Positions 34,081-42,119 of a stretch of DNA of 64,000 bases are shown here, piece by piece (the stretch's first letter is position 1; each line of letters opens with the position of its first letter). Source of the DNA: Bdellovibrio bacteriovorus (GTDB lineage: Bacteria; Bdellovibrionota; Bdellovibrionia; Bdellovibrionales; Bdellovibrionaceae); assembly GCF_002208115.1 (NCBI RefSeq), contig NZ_CP020946.1, positions 1,302,001-1,366,000 on the forward strand. The letters are read 5' to 3'. Under the pieces are notes generated by a model. It saw only the letters and a program-made list of their open reading frames with translations, made no database searches and was not told the DNA's origin. Position numbers and translations under genes: made by a program.

Positions 34081-34635
34081 ATGTCACTTATTAGAAATTC
34101 TTTGGTATTGGGTCTGTCTGCTGCCTGTTTCCTTTTTGCTAACAGCGCAGGCGCGCAGGAACGTGGTCAGGAACGCTCTTTGGAGCGCATCCGCATCCTT
34201 GAAACCCGCGTGAATCAATTGGAGGGCATTATCAGCCAGATCAACCAGCGCGTTTCCAATCTGGAGTACAATCAAAGACCGGAACCTTACCCTCCGGTGG
34301 CTGCGGAGGTGGCCTGCATGGTGACCGACACCGGATACAGCAAAGTCTTTTTAGGTAAGGGGCGTATAAAGCTTGAAGCGGAAGCTGCGGCTCGCGAAGC
34401 CTGCGGCAAAGCGGTTCATTCCAGCTACTGTCAAGGGGCGGTGAAGTGCTCTGATCCACGTCAGGATCGTCCGATTGCAGGCGCTATTTGTATGTTGACT
34501 GATACAGGTTACGCAAAAACTTTCAAAGGGGAGGGGAAATCATTGATAGAGGCTGAATACAATACTCGTAAACAATGTGGCGATCAGGTGCACCCATCTT
34601 ACTGTGTGGGTTCCATCCGCTGCGAGACTTTCTAG
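34081..34635 (+). CDS. Secreted protein with coiled coil and two Cys-rich repeats
   Basis: A 184-residue precursor. Signal peptide about 1-25 (ending AGAQ), then a coiled coil (RSLERIRILETRVNQLEGI onward, heptads to about residue 62). Two related 50-residue units follow: CMVTDTGYSKVFLGKGR and CMLTDTGYAKTFKGEGK, each ending in a Cys-containing Y-C-x-G-x-x-x-C segment. The repeats suggest a small disulfide-bonded domain present twice. I recognise no named family. GTG at 34078 directly before the ATG is the alternative start. Confidence 0.72.
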   Translation: MSLIRNSLVLGLSAACFLFANSAGAQERGQERSLERIRILETRVNQLEGIISQINQRVSNLEYNQRPEPYPPVAAEVACMVTDTGYSKVFLGKGRIKLEAEAAAREACGKAVHSSYCQGAVKCSDPRQDRPIAGAICMLTDTGYAKTFKGEGKSLIEAEYNTRKQCGDQVHPSYCVGSIRCETF

Positions 34636-34671
34636 GAATTTAAACTTAAAATTTGAAAGGACCTTCGGCCT

Positions 34672-36078
34672 CTATTTGAGGCCGAATAGTTTTTTGGATT
34701 TGATCAAATCGCGAGCGCTTGGCGGGACCAGTTGCTCCCATTTGGAATCGCCCGATTCAATCATCTTCATCACATCTGCAGAGTGCAAATAGTCGCCAGT
34801 TTCATCGCAGCCGGAAATGTCCACGATCTGCTTGTTTTCAATGAAATGAGCATAGATATGGCGCAGGTGCGGGGACGGGAAGAAGCTTTTCGCCGTCAGA
34901 CACAGGTTTGGTGTCTTGTGCGGATAAATGTACAGTTTGGTTTTTTGCTCTAACAGTTTACCCAGGCCCTCTAGCAGGCCGCCTTGCAGGTTGCTGTAGT
35001 GCTCTTCAGTAAATAGTTTGTTCAGGTGGCTTGCCCCTACAACCAGCGCCATGAAGTGCGGGTTGTAGCGACGGATAAAGCGCTTTAGTCCATAGAACAG
35101 GAAGAAATTGGAAATCATAACATGCACTCCCTGACTGGTCAGGGTTTCTACGCGCTCCAGGAAATCCTTTTCATTGACGTTTCCGTCCGTGATCAGATTG
35201 TGCATGGTCAGTTCCATGATCGGCAGAACCTCCAGGGCCTTACCCTCGCTTTTCAGGACGTCGTCCTTCATCTGCTCAAGCCCTTTTTTCAGCACATCCA
35301 TGTGAGTCACGGTCACCGGACGATAGGTTCCACGCTGAATCAATAGCGACTTGCCATAGATGGCGTCAGACACATTCAGGATCTCATTTTTCGGCGAGAA
35401 CAAGATGGCTTCCGCCAGACCCCGGCGCACGAGTTCCAGATTCATCAGACGCACATCGAAGTGCTTCACGGCAGAACCCGAGAACTTGATAACATCAATG
35501 ATGATCTGACCGTCTTTCAAGCCTTCCGCCAGCAGGGGAATGAAGTCCTCAGACTTGTCCAGATGATAGAACGCGCAGTTCAGAAGGTTCACCCCCAGGA
35601 TACCCAGGGCTTCCTGCTGCTGCAGACGATGGCGATCCAGCATGCGCACATGCAGAATGATTTCGTTGGCCGGCCCGCCGGGTTCCGATTGGAAACGCAC
35701 ACCCATCCAGCCATGAGATTGTTTGTTGCTGCCGGAAGAGGCCGTCGCCACGGTGTTAGCCAGAGCAAAGAATCGGGAGGTGGCGCCACGCGGGCCAGTC
35801 AGGCGGTCGATCAAAAGACTGTATTCATGATCCAGCATCTTGTACAGACGCGGTTCGCACACGTAGCGGCCGTTGGCCTCTTTGCCATAGATGTCATCGC
35901 TGACAACCATGTCATAAGCGGAAATAGTTTTCGCAATTGTCTGGGACGCTTTACCGGCCTGGAAAAAGTGACGGGCCACCTCTTGTCCGGCGCCAATTTC
36001 CGCAAACACACCATAACGACTGGTGTCCTGATTGATACGACGGGCTTTGCTCAGGGTGTTTTCAGAAGAATCAGACAT
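34672..36078 (-). CDS. Conserved cytoplasmic protein of unknown function
   Basis: A 468-residue soluble protein without signal peptide or TM helix. It opens with RYGVFAEIGAGQEVARHFFQ and contains KTISAYDMVVSDDIYG, GWMGVRFQSEPGG and QEALGILGVNLLNCAF, motifs of a family conserved over many phyla that carries unhelpful database names. Nothing supports a receptor role. The start codon overlaps the stop of the DUF502 gene (TAATG), so the two form an operon. Function unknown; an enzyme or complex partner linked to membrane metabolism is a guess only. Confidence 0.75.
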   Translation of the reverse strand: MSDSSENTLSKARRINQDTSRYGVFAEIGAGQEVARHFFQAGKASQTIAKTISAYDMVVSDDIYGKEANGRYVCEPRLYKMLDHEYSLLIDRLTGPRGATSRFFALANTVATASSGSNKQSHGWMGVRFQSEPGGPANEIILHVRMLDRHRLQQQEALGILGVNLLNCAFYHLDKSEDFIPLLAEGLKDGQIIIDVIKFSGSAVKHFDVRLMNLELVRRGLAEAILFSPKNEILNVSDAIYGKSLLIQRGTYRPVTVTHMDVLKKGLEQMKDDVLKSEGKALEVLPIMELTMHNLITDGNVNEKDFLERVETLTSQGVHVMISNFFLFYGLKRFIRRYNPHFMALVVGASHLNKLFTEEHYSNLQGGLLEGLGKLLEQKTKLYIYPHKTPNLCLTAKSFFPSPHLRHIYAHFIENKQIVDISGCDETGDYLHSADVMKMIESGDSKWEQLVPPSARDLIKSKKLFGLK

Positions 36079-36689
36079 TACTTTTTCTCGCCTTCGTTTT
36101 TGTCGGCCTTCACCCAGCCGGTGATGGCAAGACTCATGGCTTTTTCAATCGGCATGTCCAGCGGAGTGATGCGATTTCTTGGGATCATCAGGGTGAATCC
36201 ACCCAAACCATAGCTCATTGGAATATAAACAGCGACGCGGTCCCCGGCATTTTGTTCAATGGCAGGAACATCTTTGAAGCTTTCACGGGTCACAAGGCCC
36301 ATGGCACGAATCGGGTTTTCACCTTCGCCAATATCGACCAAGACAACTTTTTGCAATCCGCCCGGACCGCCACCTTTTGAAAACAGATTCATTAGGTCGC
36401 GCAGGGGACTGTAGATGGCTTTGATGAAGGGAACTTTGGTCAGCTTTTGTTCGAGTTTCTGGAAGATACCGCCCGCCAGCAGGTTGTTCAGCATCAGACC
36501 CAGCAGAAGAATCAGAACAATCGTGATCAGGAAGCCCAATCCCGGGATATAGATAGGCAGAATTTGGCGAAGAGCATCCCCCAGGAAACTGTCTACAATC
36601 GCGACGCCAGCGTAAATGATATAGATTGTCAGTGCGATCGGCAAAAATGTAACGAGGCCCTGCAAGAAGATCTTCTGAAGTTGTTTCAT
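36078..36689 (-). CDS. DUF502 family membrane protein
   Basis: A 203-residue inner-membrane protein. Two TM helices (LVTFLPIALTIYIIYAGVAI and GLGFLITIVLILLLGLMLNN) are followed by the family's conserved cytoplasmic or periplasmic part (IYSPLRDLMNLFSKGG, VVLVDIGEGENPIRAMGLVT, DRVAVYIPMSYGLGGF). The chosen ATG at 36689 has AGGA upstream; an open frame extends to 37175 but has no coding character and overlaps the protease gene. Function of DUF502 is not established; co-translation with the next gene suggests a common pathway. Confidence 0.9.
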   Translation of the reverse strand: MKQLQKIFLQGLVTFLPIALTIYIIYAGVAIVDSFLGDALRQILPIYIPGLGFLITIVLILLLGLMLNNLLAGGIFQKLEQKLTKVPFIKAIYSPLRDLMNLFSKGGGPGGLQKVVLVDIGEGENPIRAMGLVTRESFKDVPAIEQNAGDRVAVYIPMSYGLGGFTLMIPRNRITPLDMPIEKAMSLAITGWVKADKNEGEKK

Positions 36690-36805
36690 AGCTAGATGTC
36701 CTGTTCTCTGATGACCTATCGGCATTAAATAGATATCAGCTAAGCCCGCGGTCTTCAAGTTCTGACGCTGTCTCACTGTGAGGCACAGAATAAAAATAAT
36801 TTGTC

Positions 36806-36833
36806 TAAATCCTCCTCGACTTCCGGCCGAATA
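36806..36833 (+). promoter_or_regulatory. Candidate FliA (sigma-28)-type promoter of the protease-PilZ gene
   Basis: TAAA, 16 bases, then GCCGAATA, against the consensus TAAA-N15-GCCGATAA. It lies 25 bases before the GTG start. One spacing and one or two base deviations. Confidence 0.35.
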
Positions 36834-36858
36834 GTAACTGAGTGGAAAAGGAGAACCG

Positions 36859-38736
36859 GTGACGCCGATTCTAAGAGGTCTTTTTATTTCATTGATTCTG
36901 ATTGGGTGGAATGCGGGGGCGCAGTCAGCTCCTGAAGTGGTTCCTGGCGAGTATCTGATCAAGTTCAAGGCCTCTTCCGGAGGACCTGGATTGGCGCAGA
37001 ACAAGCTGCAGGGGAAAGCCAACTTTAAGGCCGCCTTCCCGGGCCTGGGTGTTTTCCAGGTTTCCATGAAGTCTGACATGGACGAAAAGGCCATGTTTGA
37101 GGCTTTAAAAAACGATCCGGACGTTGAGTATATTGAGCCCAACTTTGTTTTGAAGAAGAACGAAATCGAACCCAACGGTCCTGTAGAGCGTCTGTCCTAT
37201 GAGGACGTCGTGGCCTCAGGCTATGTTTCTTCCAATCCTTCGGTTTATTCCCAGTCCACAGCCGATACTCGGGTTGCGGATTCCTGGGCTCAGCAGTCGC
37301 CTTTGGACTCCTCGCACGGCAAGGTGATCGTGGCGGTGGTGGATACGGGGCTGGACAAGGCCCATGACGTATTTAAGCCTTACAGCTCCGGCGGTACCGG
37401 AGCCCTGTGGATCAATCAGATTGAAGCCAACGGAACTCCGGGCGTGGATGATGACCAGAACGGTTATGTCGATGACATCAACGGCTGGAACTTTATTTCC
37501 AACACCGGAAATTTCTATGACGATGATGACCACGGAACCCACGTGGCGGGGATTGTCGTTGGAGCCGGGCAGAACATCTTTGCCCGTCCTCTGGCTGAAT
37601 CCAAAATCCAGATCATGCCTTTGAAATTCCTGGGGGCAGGGGGCTCGGGCTCCACGGCCAATGCCATCAAAGCGATCTATTATGCTGTGAACAACGGCGC
37701 GCGCGTAATCAACAACTCCTGGGGTGGTTCAAGTTACAGCCGCTCTTTGCACGATGCGATCACTTATGCGTATGACCATCATGTGCTGGTGGTCTCTGCT
37801 GCCGGGAACTATGGCAGCAACAATGACTCAGCTCCGATGTATCCGGCCAACTACGATGTTCCAAGCAACATCGCGGTGGCTTCGACCTCCAAGTGGGATG
37901 ACCGCTCGGGCTTCTCGAACTATGGCAGCTACACGGTTCACATTGGCAGTCCGGGTGAATACATTGAAAGTACCGTTCCAGGGAACGATACGATGAAAAT
38001 GTCCGGAACCAGTATGGCTGCTCCGTTTGTGGCCGGCATGGCGGCTTTGGCTTTGCGTGAAGCTACAAGTCTTTCCGGTTATCAGATCAAACAACTGGTG
38101 TTGCAGTCCGCAGATCAGGTGTATTCCCTGAACGGAGTTGTTTCTTCCAGTGCGCGTATTGATGCTTTAAGTCTGCTAAACGGGGCGCAAAGCATGGCAT
38201 CGACAATGGCCTCCCAGCCTTCGTACAAACCGTCTTATCTGTCAGAGCGAAGTGTCGCTTCTGACGGAGCTGCTGGCGGCGGCGGTTGTGGTCTGGTTCG
38301 CTCTGTTGTCAGCCAGGGCCCGGGCTCTGGTCAGGGCGGTGCCGGCGGCGGTGCTGCGGGTGTGGTGTTTGGATTGTTGATGGTGCCTTTGATCTTGTGG
38401 CAGGTTCTGCGTGCCCGTGATCCGAAAGCGCGCCGCAAACACGAGCGCTTCAAGATGAGTTCTGAAATCCGCGTTCAGGTCGGTGACCGTGAACTGGTGG
38501 GTTCTGTGAACACGATTTCCCAGGGTGGTCTGTCCTTCAATACGGATCAGGCTCTGGAAAAAGGCGGTATCGTCACCATGCGTATCCAAAGCCCGGATGG
38601 CCACGAAGTCATCGAGGTGCAGGGGCAAGTCGTGTGGTGCGAAGAAAACAAAGCCTACGGGGTGGCATTCGAAAATGCCCGAACCGGAACTCTGGCTATG
38701 ATTCGAGATTGGACCAGCGGTTTAATCAAGACTTAG
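36859..38736 (+). CDS. Subtilisin-like protease with membrane anchor and PilZ domain
   Basis: A 625-residue fusion. Signal peptide 1-24; I9-type inhibitory propeptide about 27-100 (GEYLIKFKASS to YIEPNFVLKK); S8 catalytic domain with Asp162 (VVDTG), His225 (DDHGTHVAG), oxyanion Asn317 and Ser385 (GTSMAAP). A Gly-rich stretch with GGGGCG near 472-477 precedes one TM helix at about 499-517 (AGVVFGLLMVPLILW). After it come basic residues and a PilZ domain with RKHER (R526xxxR530) and TISQGG at 552-557, where the usual Asp/Asn of DxSxxG is Thr. This predicts a periplasmic protease tethered to a cytoplasmic c-di-GMP-type domain. GTG start with GGAGAA upstream. The combination is unusual; all parts are clear. 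Confidence 0.9.
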   Translation: MTPILRGLFISLILIGWNAGAQSAPEVVPGEYLIKFKASSGGPGLAQNKLQGKANFKAAFPGLGVFQVSMKSDMDEKAMFEALKNDPDVEYIEPNFVLKKNEIEPNGPVERLSYEDVVASGYVSSNPSVYSQSTADTRVADSWAQQSPLDSSHGKVIVAVVDTGLDKAHDVFKPYSSGGTGALWINQIEANGTPGVDDDQNGYVDDINGWNFISNTGNFYDDDDHGTHVAGIVVGAGQNIFARPLAESKIQIMPLKFLGAGGSGSTANAIKAIYYAVNNGARVINNSWGGSSYSRSLHDAITYAYDHHVLVVSAAGNYGSNNDSAPMYPANYDVPSNIAVASTSKWDDRSGFSNYGSYTVHIGSPGEYIESTVPGNDTMKMSGTSMAAPFVAGMAALALREATSLSGYQIKQLVLQSADQVYSLNGVVSSSARIDALSLLNGAQSMASTMASQPSYKPSYLSERSVASDGAAGGGGCGLVRSVVSQGPGSGQGGAGGGAAGVVFGLLMVPLILWQVLRARDPKARRKHERFKMSSEIRVQVGDRELVGSVNTISQGGLSFNTDQALEKGGIVTMRIQSPDGHEVIEVQGQVVWCEENKAYGVAFENARTGTLAMIRDWTSGLIKT

Positions 38737-38760
38737 TGAGTGGTGAAAAATAAGAAATAA

Positions 38761-38786
38761 AAAGGGAGTCGAAAGACTCCCTTTTT
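38761..38786 (+). terminator. Terminator of the protease-PilZ gene
   Basis: AAAGGGAGTC-GAAA-GACTCCCTTT followed by TTATT. The same hairpin occurs in the opposite orientation at 63619-63647. Confidence 0.85.
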
Positions 38787-38837
38787 ATTGCTGCTATTTT
38801 TGCTGCGCTGTGGGCCTGAAAAAGAACCAGGAACCTT

Positions 38838-40181
38838 TTAGAGCAGGATGCCTGACAGGAAGAAGGAGGCGGCGGTGAAGTAAATCACCAAACCTGTGAC
38901 GTCGACCAGCGTGGCAACGGCCGGGGCGGATGCGGAAGCGGGGTCAAAGCCGACTTTTTTCAGGATGAAGGGAAGCATAGAGCCTGAAATAGTTCCCCAC
39001 AACACGACGCCCACGACGCTGGCTGCAACCGTCAGACCCACTTGCATGTAGTGGGCGGTGTACAGGGTTTCACGATTCGGCCACAGCATGATTCGAATGA
39101 AACCAATTGCTCCCAGCACCAGACCCAGGCAGGCCCCGGTCATGATCTCCCGACCCAGAACACGCCACCAGTCACGCAAACGCACTTCGCGCAGGGCAAT
39201 CGCACGAATAATCAAAGTGGAAGCCTGAGAACCCGAGTTACCCCCCGAGCTGATAATCAAAGGAATGAACATGGAAAGCACCACAGCTTTGGACAGTTCA
39301 TCCTCGAAGAACGCCATGGCGGTCGCCGTGAACATTTCCCCCAGGAAGAGGATCATCAGCCAGCCACCGCGCTTTTTTAACATCTCCAGCATCGAGATCT
39401 TCAGGTACGGAGCATCCAGGGATTCAACACCCCCGATTTTATGGATATCTTCCGTCGCTTCTTCCTGAATGGCCGTGGCCACGTCATCGAACGTAACGAT
39501 ACCTTTCATGATACCGTTTTCATCAACAACCGGGACGGCCATCAGATCCTGTTGCGAGAAAATGCGACCGATTTGTTCCTGGTCCATTTCAACGGGAACT
39601 TTCAGAACATCCGTGTGCATGATCTCGGCAATTTTCTTTTCCGGAGAAGACTGGAACAACTCACGGAAAGAAACCACACCCAGAAGCTTCTGGTCCGAGT
39701 CCAAAACGTAAGCGTAATAAATCGTTTCAACGTGGGTTTTCGCCTGAATGCGGATGTAGCTGATGGCTTCATCCACGCTCATGTCAGGGCGCAGACGCAC
39801 GAAACGGGAACTCATCAAGCCCCCGGCGGCGTCTTCTGCGTAAGCCAGCAGAGCCGTGACTTCACGTTTGGTCTGAGGGTCCAGCAAAGACAGAATGTCC
39901 TCGCGGTGATCGCCACCCATTTCCTGGATCAAATCGGCCACGTCATCGGGGGCCAGCAGGCGGATCCAGGATCTTTTTTCAAGATGAGTCGCTTCTTCGA
40001 TCAGTTCGGCCTGATCGTGGGTTTTAAGACTGAGGAAAAGCTCTTCGGCTTCGGTGCGGGGAAGGTCTTTGAATTTTTCACGGCGTTCAGCCGGACTAAG
40101 GGCAGACCAGCTCTCAGACAGACTGAGAACTGTGTCTTGATCCTGGACTTCGATGTTGTTCTGGTTGTTGTTGCTGTCCAT
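38838..40181 (-). CDS. mgtE: Magnesium transporter MgtE
   Basis: Mg2+ channel of the inner membrane, 447 residues, full length. A cytoplasmic MgtE N domain (helical; RKEF-like repeats DVADLIQEMGGDHREDILSL) is followed by two CBS domains (FVRLRPDMSVDEAI, then VPVVDENGIMKGIVTFDDVA) that sense Mg2+, a plug helix, and about five TM helices with SSGGNSGSQASTLIIRA, the pore-region motif, and ASAPAVATLVDV. No riboswitch is evident in the 75-base gap upstream. Monocistronic. Confidence 0.95.
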   Translation of the reverse strand: MDSNNNQNNIEVQDQDTVLSLSESWSALSPAERREKFKDLPRTEAEELFLSLKTHDQAELIEEATHLEKRSWIRLLAPDDVADLIQEMGGDHREDILSLLDPQTKREVTALLAYAEDAAGGLMSSRFVRLRPDMSVDEAISYIRIQAKTHVETIYYAYVLDSDQKLLGVVSFRELFQSSPEKKIAEIMHTDVLKVPVEMDQEQIGRIFSQQDLMAVPVVDENGIMKGIVTFDDVATAIQEEATEDIHKIGGVESLDAPYLKISMLEMLKKRGGWLMILFLGEMFTATAMAFFEDELSKAVVLSMFIPLIISSGGNSGSQASTLIIRAIALREVRLRDWWRVLGREIMTGACLGLVLGAIGFIRIMLWPNRETLYTAHYMQVGLTVAASVVGVVLWGTISGSMLPFILKKVGFDPASASAPAVATLVDVTGLVIYFTAASFFLSGILL

Positions 40182-40210
40182 GTCGCCCCACCAGTTTAAG
40201 AATTATGCTT

Positions 40211-40240
40211 TGCCCGATGAAATACCCCTTATCATCGGCA
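40211..40240 (-). terminator. Hairpin after the split ABC exporter operon
   Basis: TGCCGATGA and TCATCGGGCA arms with an 11-base loop in the minus direction. It lacks a T-run, so termination is uncertain. Confidence 0.35.
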
Positions 40241-40256
40241 GGGGCAACCCTAATTG

Positions 40257-42119
40257 TTAGACCAGTTCTGTATTTTTAAAGCGAGGCAGCACTTCGGATG
40301 TCGGCCCCAAAGCTTTGATCTCGCCATTCTGTAACCATAAGATTCGATCACACTTTGCCAGTGTCGACAGACGGTGGGCAATGATGATCTGGGTGCGATC
40401 CGAGAAGAACTCTTCGGTCGCGCGGACCATGATTTCTTCAGACTGCGGATCCACCGAGCTGGTGGCCTCATCCATGATAACAATCGGGGCCTGTTGCAGC
40501 AGGCAGCGCGCCATGCACATAAGCTGACGTTCCCCCAGTGACAGGTTCTTGCCTCGTTCTTCAATGCGCATGTCCAAGCCGCCGGGCTGAGCCAGCACCC
40601 AGTCACGCAAGCCCACCTGTGCCAAAACAGAAAGAAGTTTTTCTTCGGTCAGGTTGCCTTCGATGTCCAGGTTAAAGCGCAAAGTCCCCTGGAACAGAAT
40701 GGGTTCCTGGGAAATAAAGGCCATGGATTTACGATACAGATTCAGGTCGACGCCGTTGGCAGCCGCAGTCAGTTTAGGCTGATGCGTGTTGATGGCGATC
40801 TGTCCTTTGTCGATCGGGTACAGATAGAACAAGGCTTGGATCAGACTGGATTTGCCGGACCCGGTGCGTCCCACGATGCCCAGGCGTTCGCCGGCTTTTA
40901 CGTCAAAATTGACACCTTTCAGGACCCAAGGAAGGTCTTCGCGATAGCGGAACCACACATCCTGCACTTGCACTGAGGCATTGCGTTCTTCGGTGAGGCG
41001 GCGGGTGGACAGGTACTTTTCAACACTCGGGGAATAGGTCGGATGCCCGGTCGCAAACGTGGCACTGGAAGGCAGCAAGCTGCCTTGTTCGATGTTCATG
41101 CGCATGTACTGATCCAGACGCTCAACGCCGATCATGGCTTCTTCAAACTGGGTCAACCATTCAAAGAACATCTGCACGGTGTTTCCGGAAAGCGCGATAA
41201 AGGCAAAGGCCACACCCACGGACCCCACCGTCGCCCAGCCTTTTTCAATCATAAAGTAAGCCGACACACCCGTCACCAAAAGCAGCAGGGCGGTCAGGCT
41301 GTTCATCTGCAGGGAAAAGCTCAGCAGGCTTTTTGTGGTGTCCATCTTTTGTGTCAGGAAGTGGCTGTCCAGGCGTTCAAAACGTTCACTGAAGGACTGC
41401 TGACGGCGGAATGAACGAATGGTGCTGGCCCCTTGGGTGGTTTCTGCAAAGTGCGCGATGCTGGGCGAGCGGCTGGCCGACAGTTCGCGACGGGCCGTGC
41501 GCAGTTTTTCCTGATTCAGTTTGTAAATCAGATAGTTCATCAAGGCGATAAAGACCACGAAGATCAGGTACACCGGATTGGCCACGGTGATCAGAATGAT
41601 CATCATGGTCAGATCAAAGATGATCGAAATAAATTCGGCCAAAGGTCCCCCGAACAGACGGAAGACGTTGCCATAGTCACTGGAAAAACGCGTGATGATT
41701 CGTCCGGCCGGAGTGTTGTCAAAGAAACTCATCGGCAGGCGGGACGTGCGCAAAGTCACTTCATCATAGAATGAGGAAATCGCCTGAGCCGACAAGCGCG
41801 AAAAACTGACCCGGAAGGTCATCGTTAATATAAAACCTGTCACGGCCATCACGCCCAGCAGGGCGATCAACTGGGCAGAGCTGAGGCCCGACAAGATATT
41901 CTCTTTGCCAACGATGGAATCGACCCAATAGCCGATCACGTTGGTGTTTGCCAGCAGCAATCCACGTCCAGTGATTCCCAGAATCAGACACAGGACAATG
42001 CGCGTGAAGAACGGGCTGTAGGCAAATTTCAGGGTTTCATAAATGCTCTTGTTGTATCCGCCGTCTTTTTTCGTGTCACCGTCGCTCAGGTATTTGGCTT
42101 TGATAGGGGCACTAGACAT
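40257..42119 (-). CDS. ABC exporter half-transporter, second subunit
   Basis: A 620-residue TMD-NBD half-transporter. Six TM helices (about 25-320) precede an NBD with Walker A GRTGSGKSS, signature LSLGERQL and canonical Walker B VIMDEATSSVD. The true start is the ATG at 42119, preceded by GGAGGTG; the open frame continues upstream into the neighbour in another frame. It overlaps the partner subunit by eight bases. Because the partner has a degenerate Walker B and this one is canonical, the two should form a heterodimer equivalent to the fused exporter at 2-3124. Substrate unknown. Confidence 0.93.
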   Translation of the reverse strand: MSSAPIKAKYLSDGDTKKDGGYNKSIYETLKFAYSPFFTRIVLCLILGITGRGLLLANTNVIGYWVDSIVGKENILSGLSSAQLIALLGVMAVTGFILTMTFRVSFSRLSAQAISSFYDEVTLRTSRLPMSFFDNTPAGRIITRFSSDYGNVFRLFGGPLAEFISIIFDLTMMIILITVANPVYLIFVVFIALMNYLIYKLNQEKLRTARRELSASRSPSIAHFAETTQGASTIRSFRRQQSFSERFERLDSHFLTQKMDTTKSLLSFSLQMNSLTALLLLVTGVSAYFMIEKGWATVGSVGVAFAFIALSGNTVQMFFEWLTQFEEAMIGVERLDQYMRMNIEQGSLLPSSATFATGHPTYSPSVEKYLSTRRLTEERNASVQVQDVWFRYREDLPWVLKGVNFDVKAGERLGIVGRTGSGKSSLIQALFYLYPIDKGQIAINTHQPKLTAAANGVDLNLYRKSMAFISQEPILFQGTLRFNLDIEGNLTEEKLLSVLAQVGLRDWVLAQPGGLDMRIEERGKNLSLGERQLMCMARCLLQQAPIVIMDEATSSVDPQSEEIMVRATEEFFSDRTQIIIAHRLSTLAKCDRILWLQNGEIKALGPTSEVLPRFKNTELV

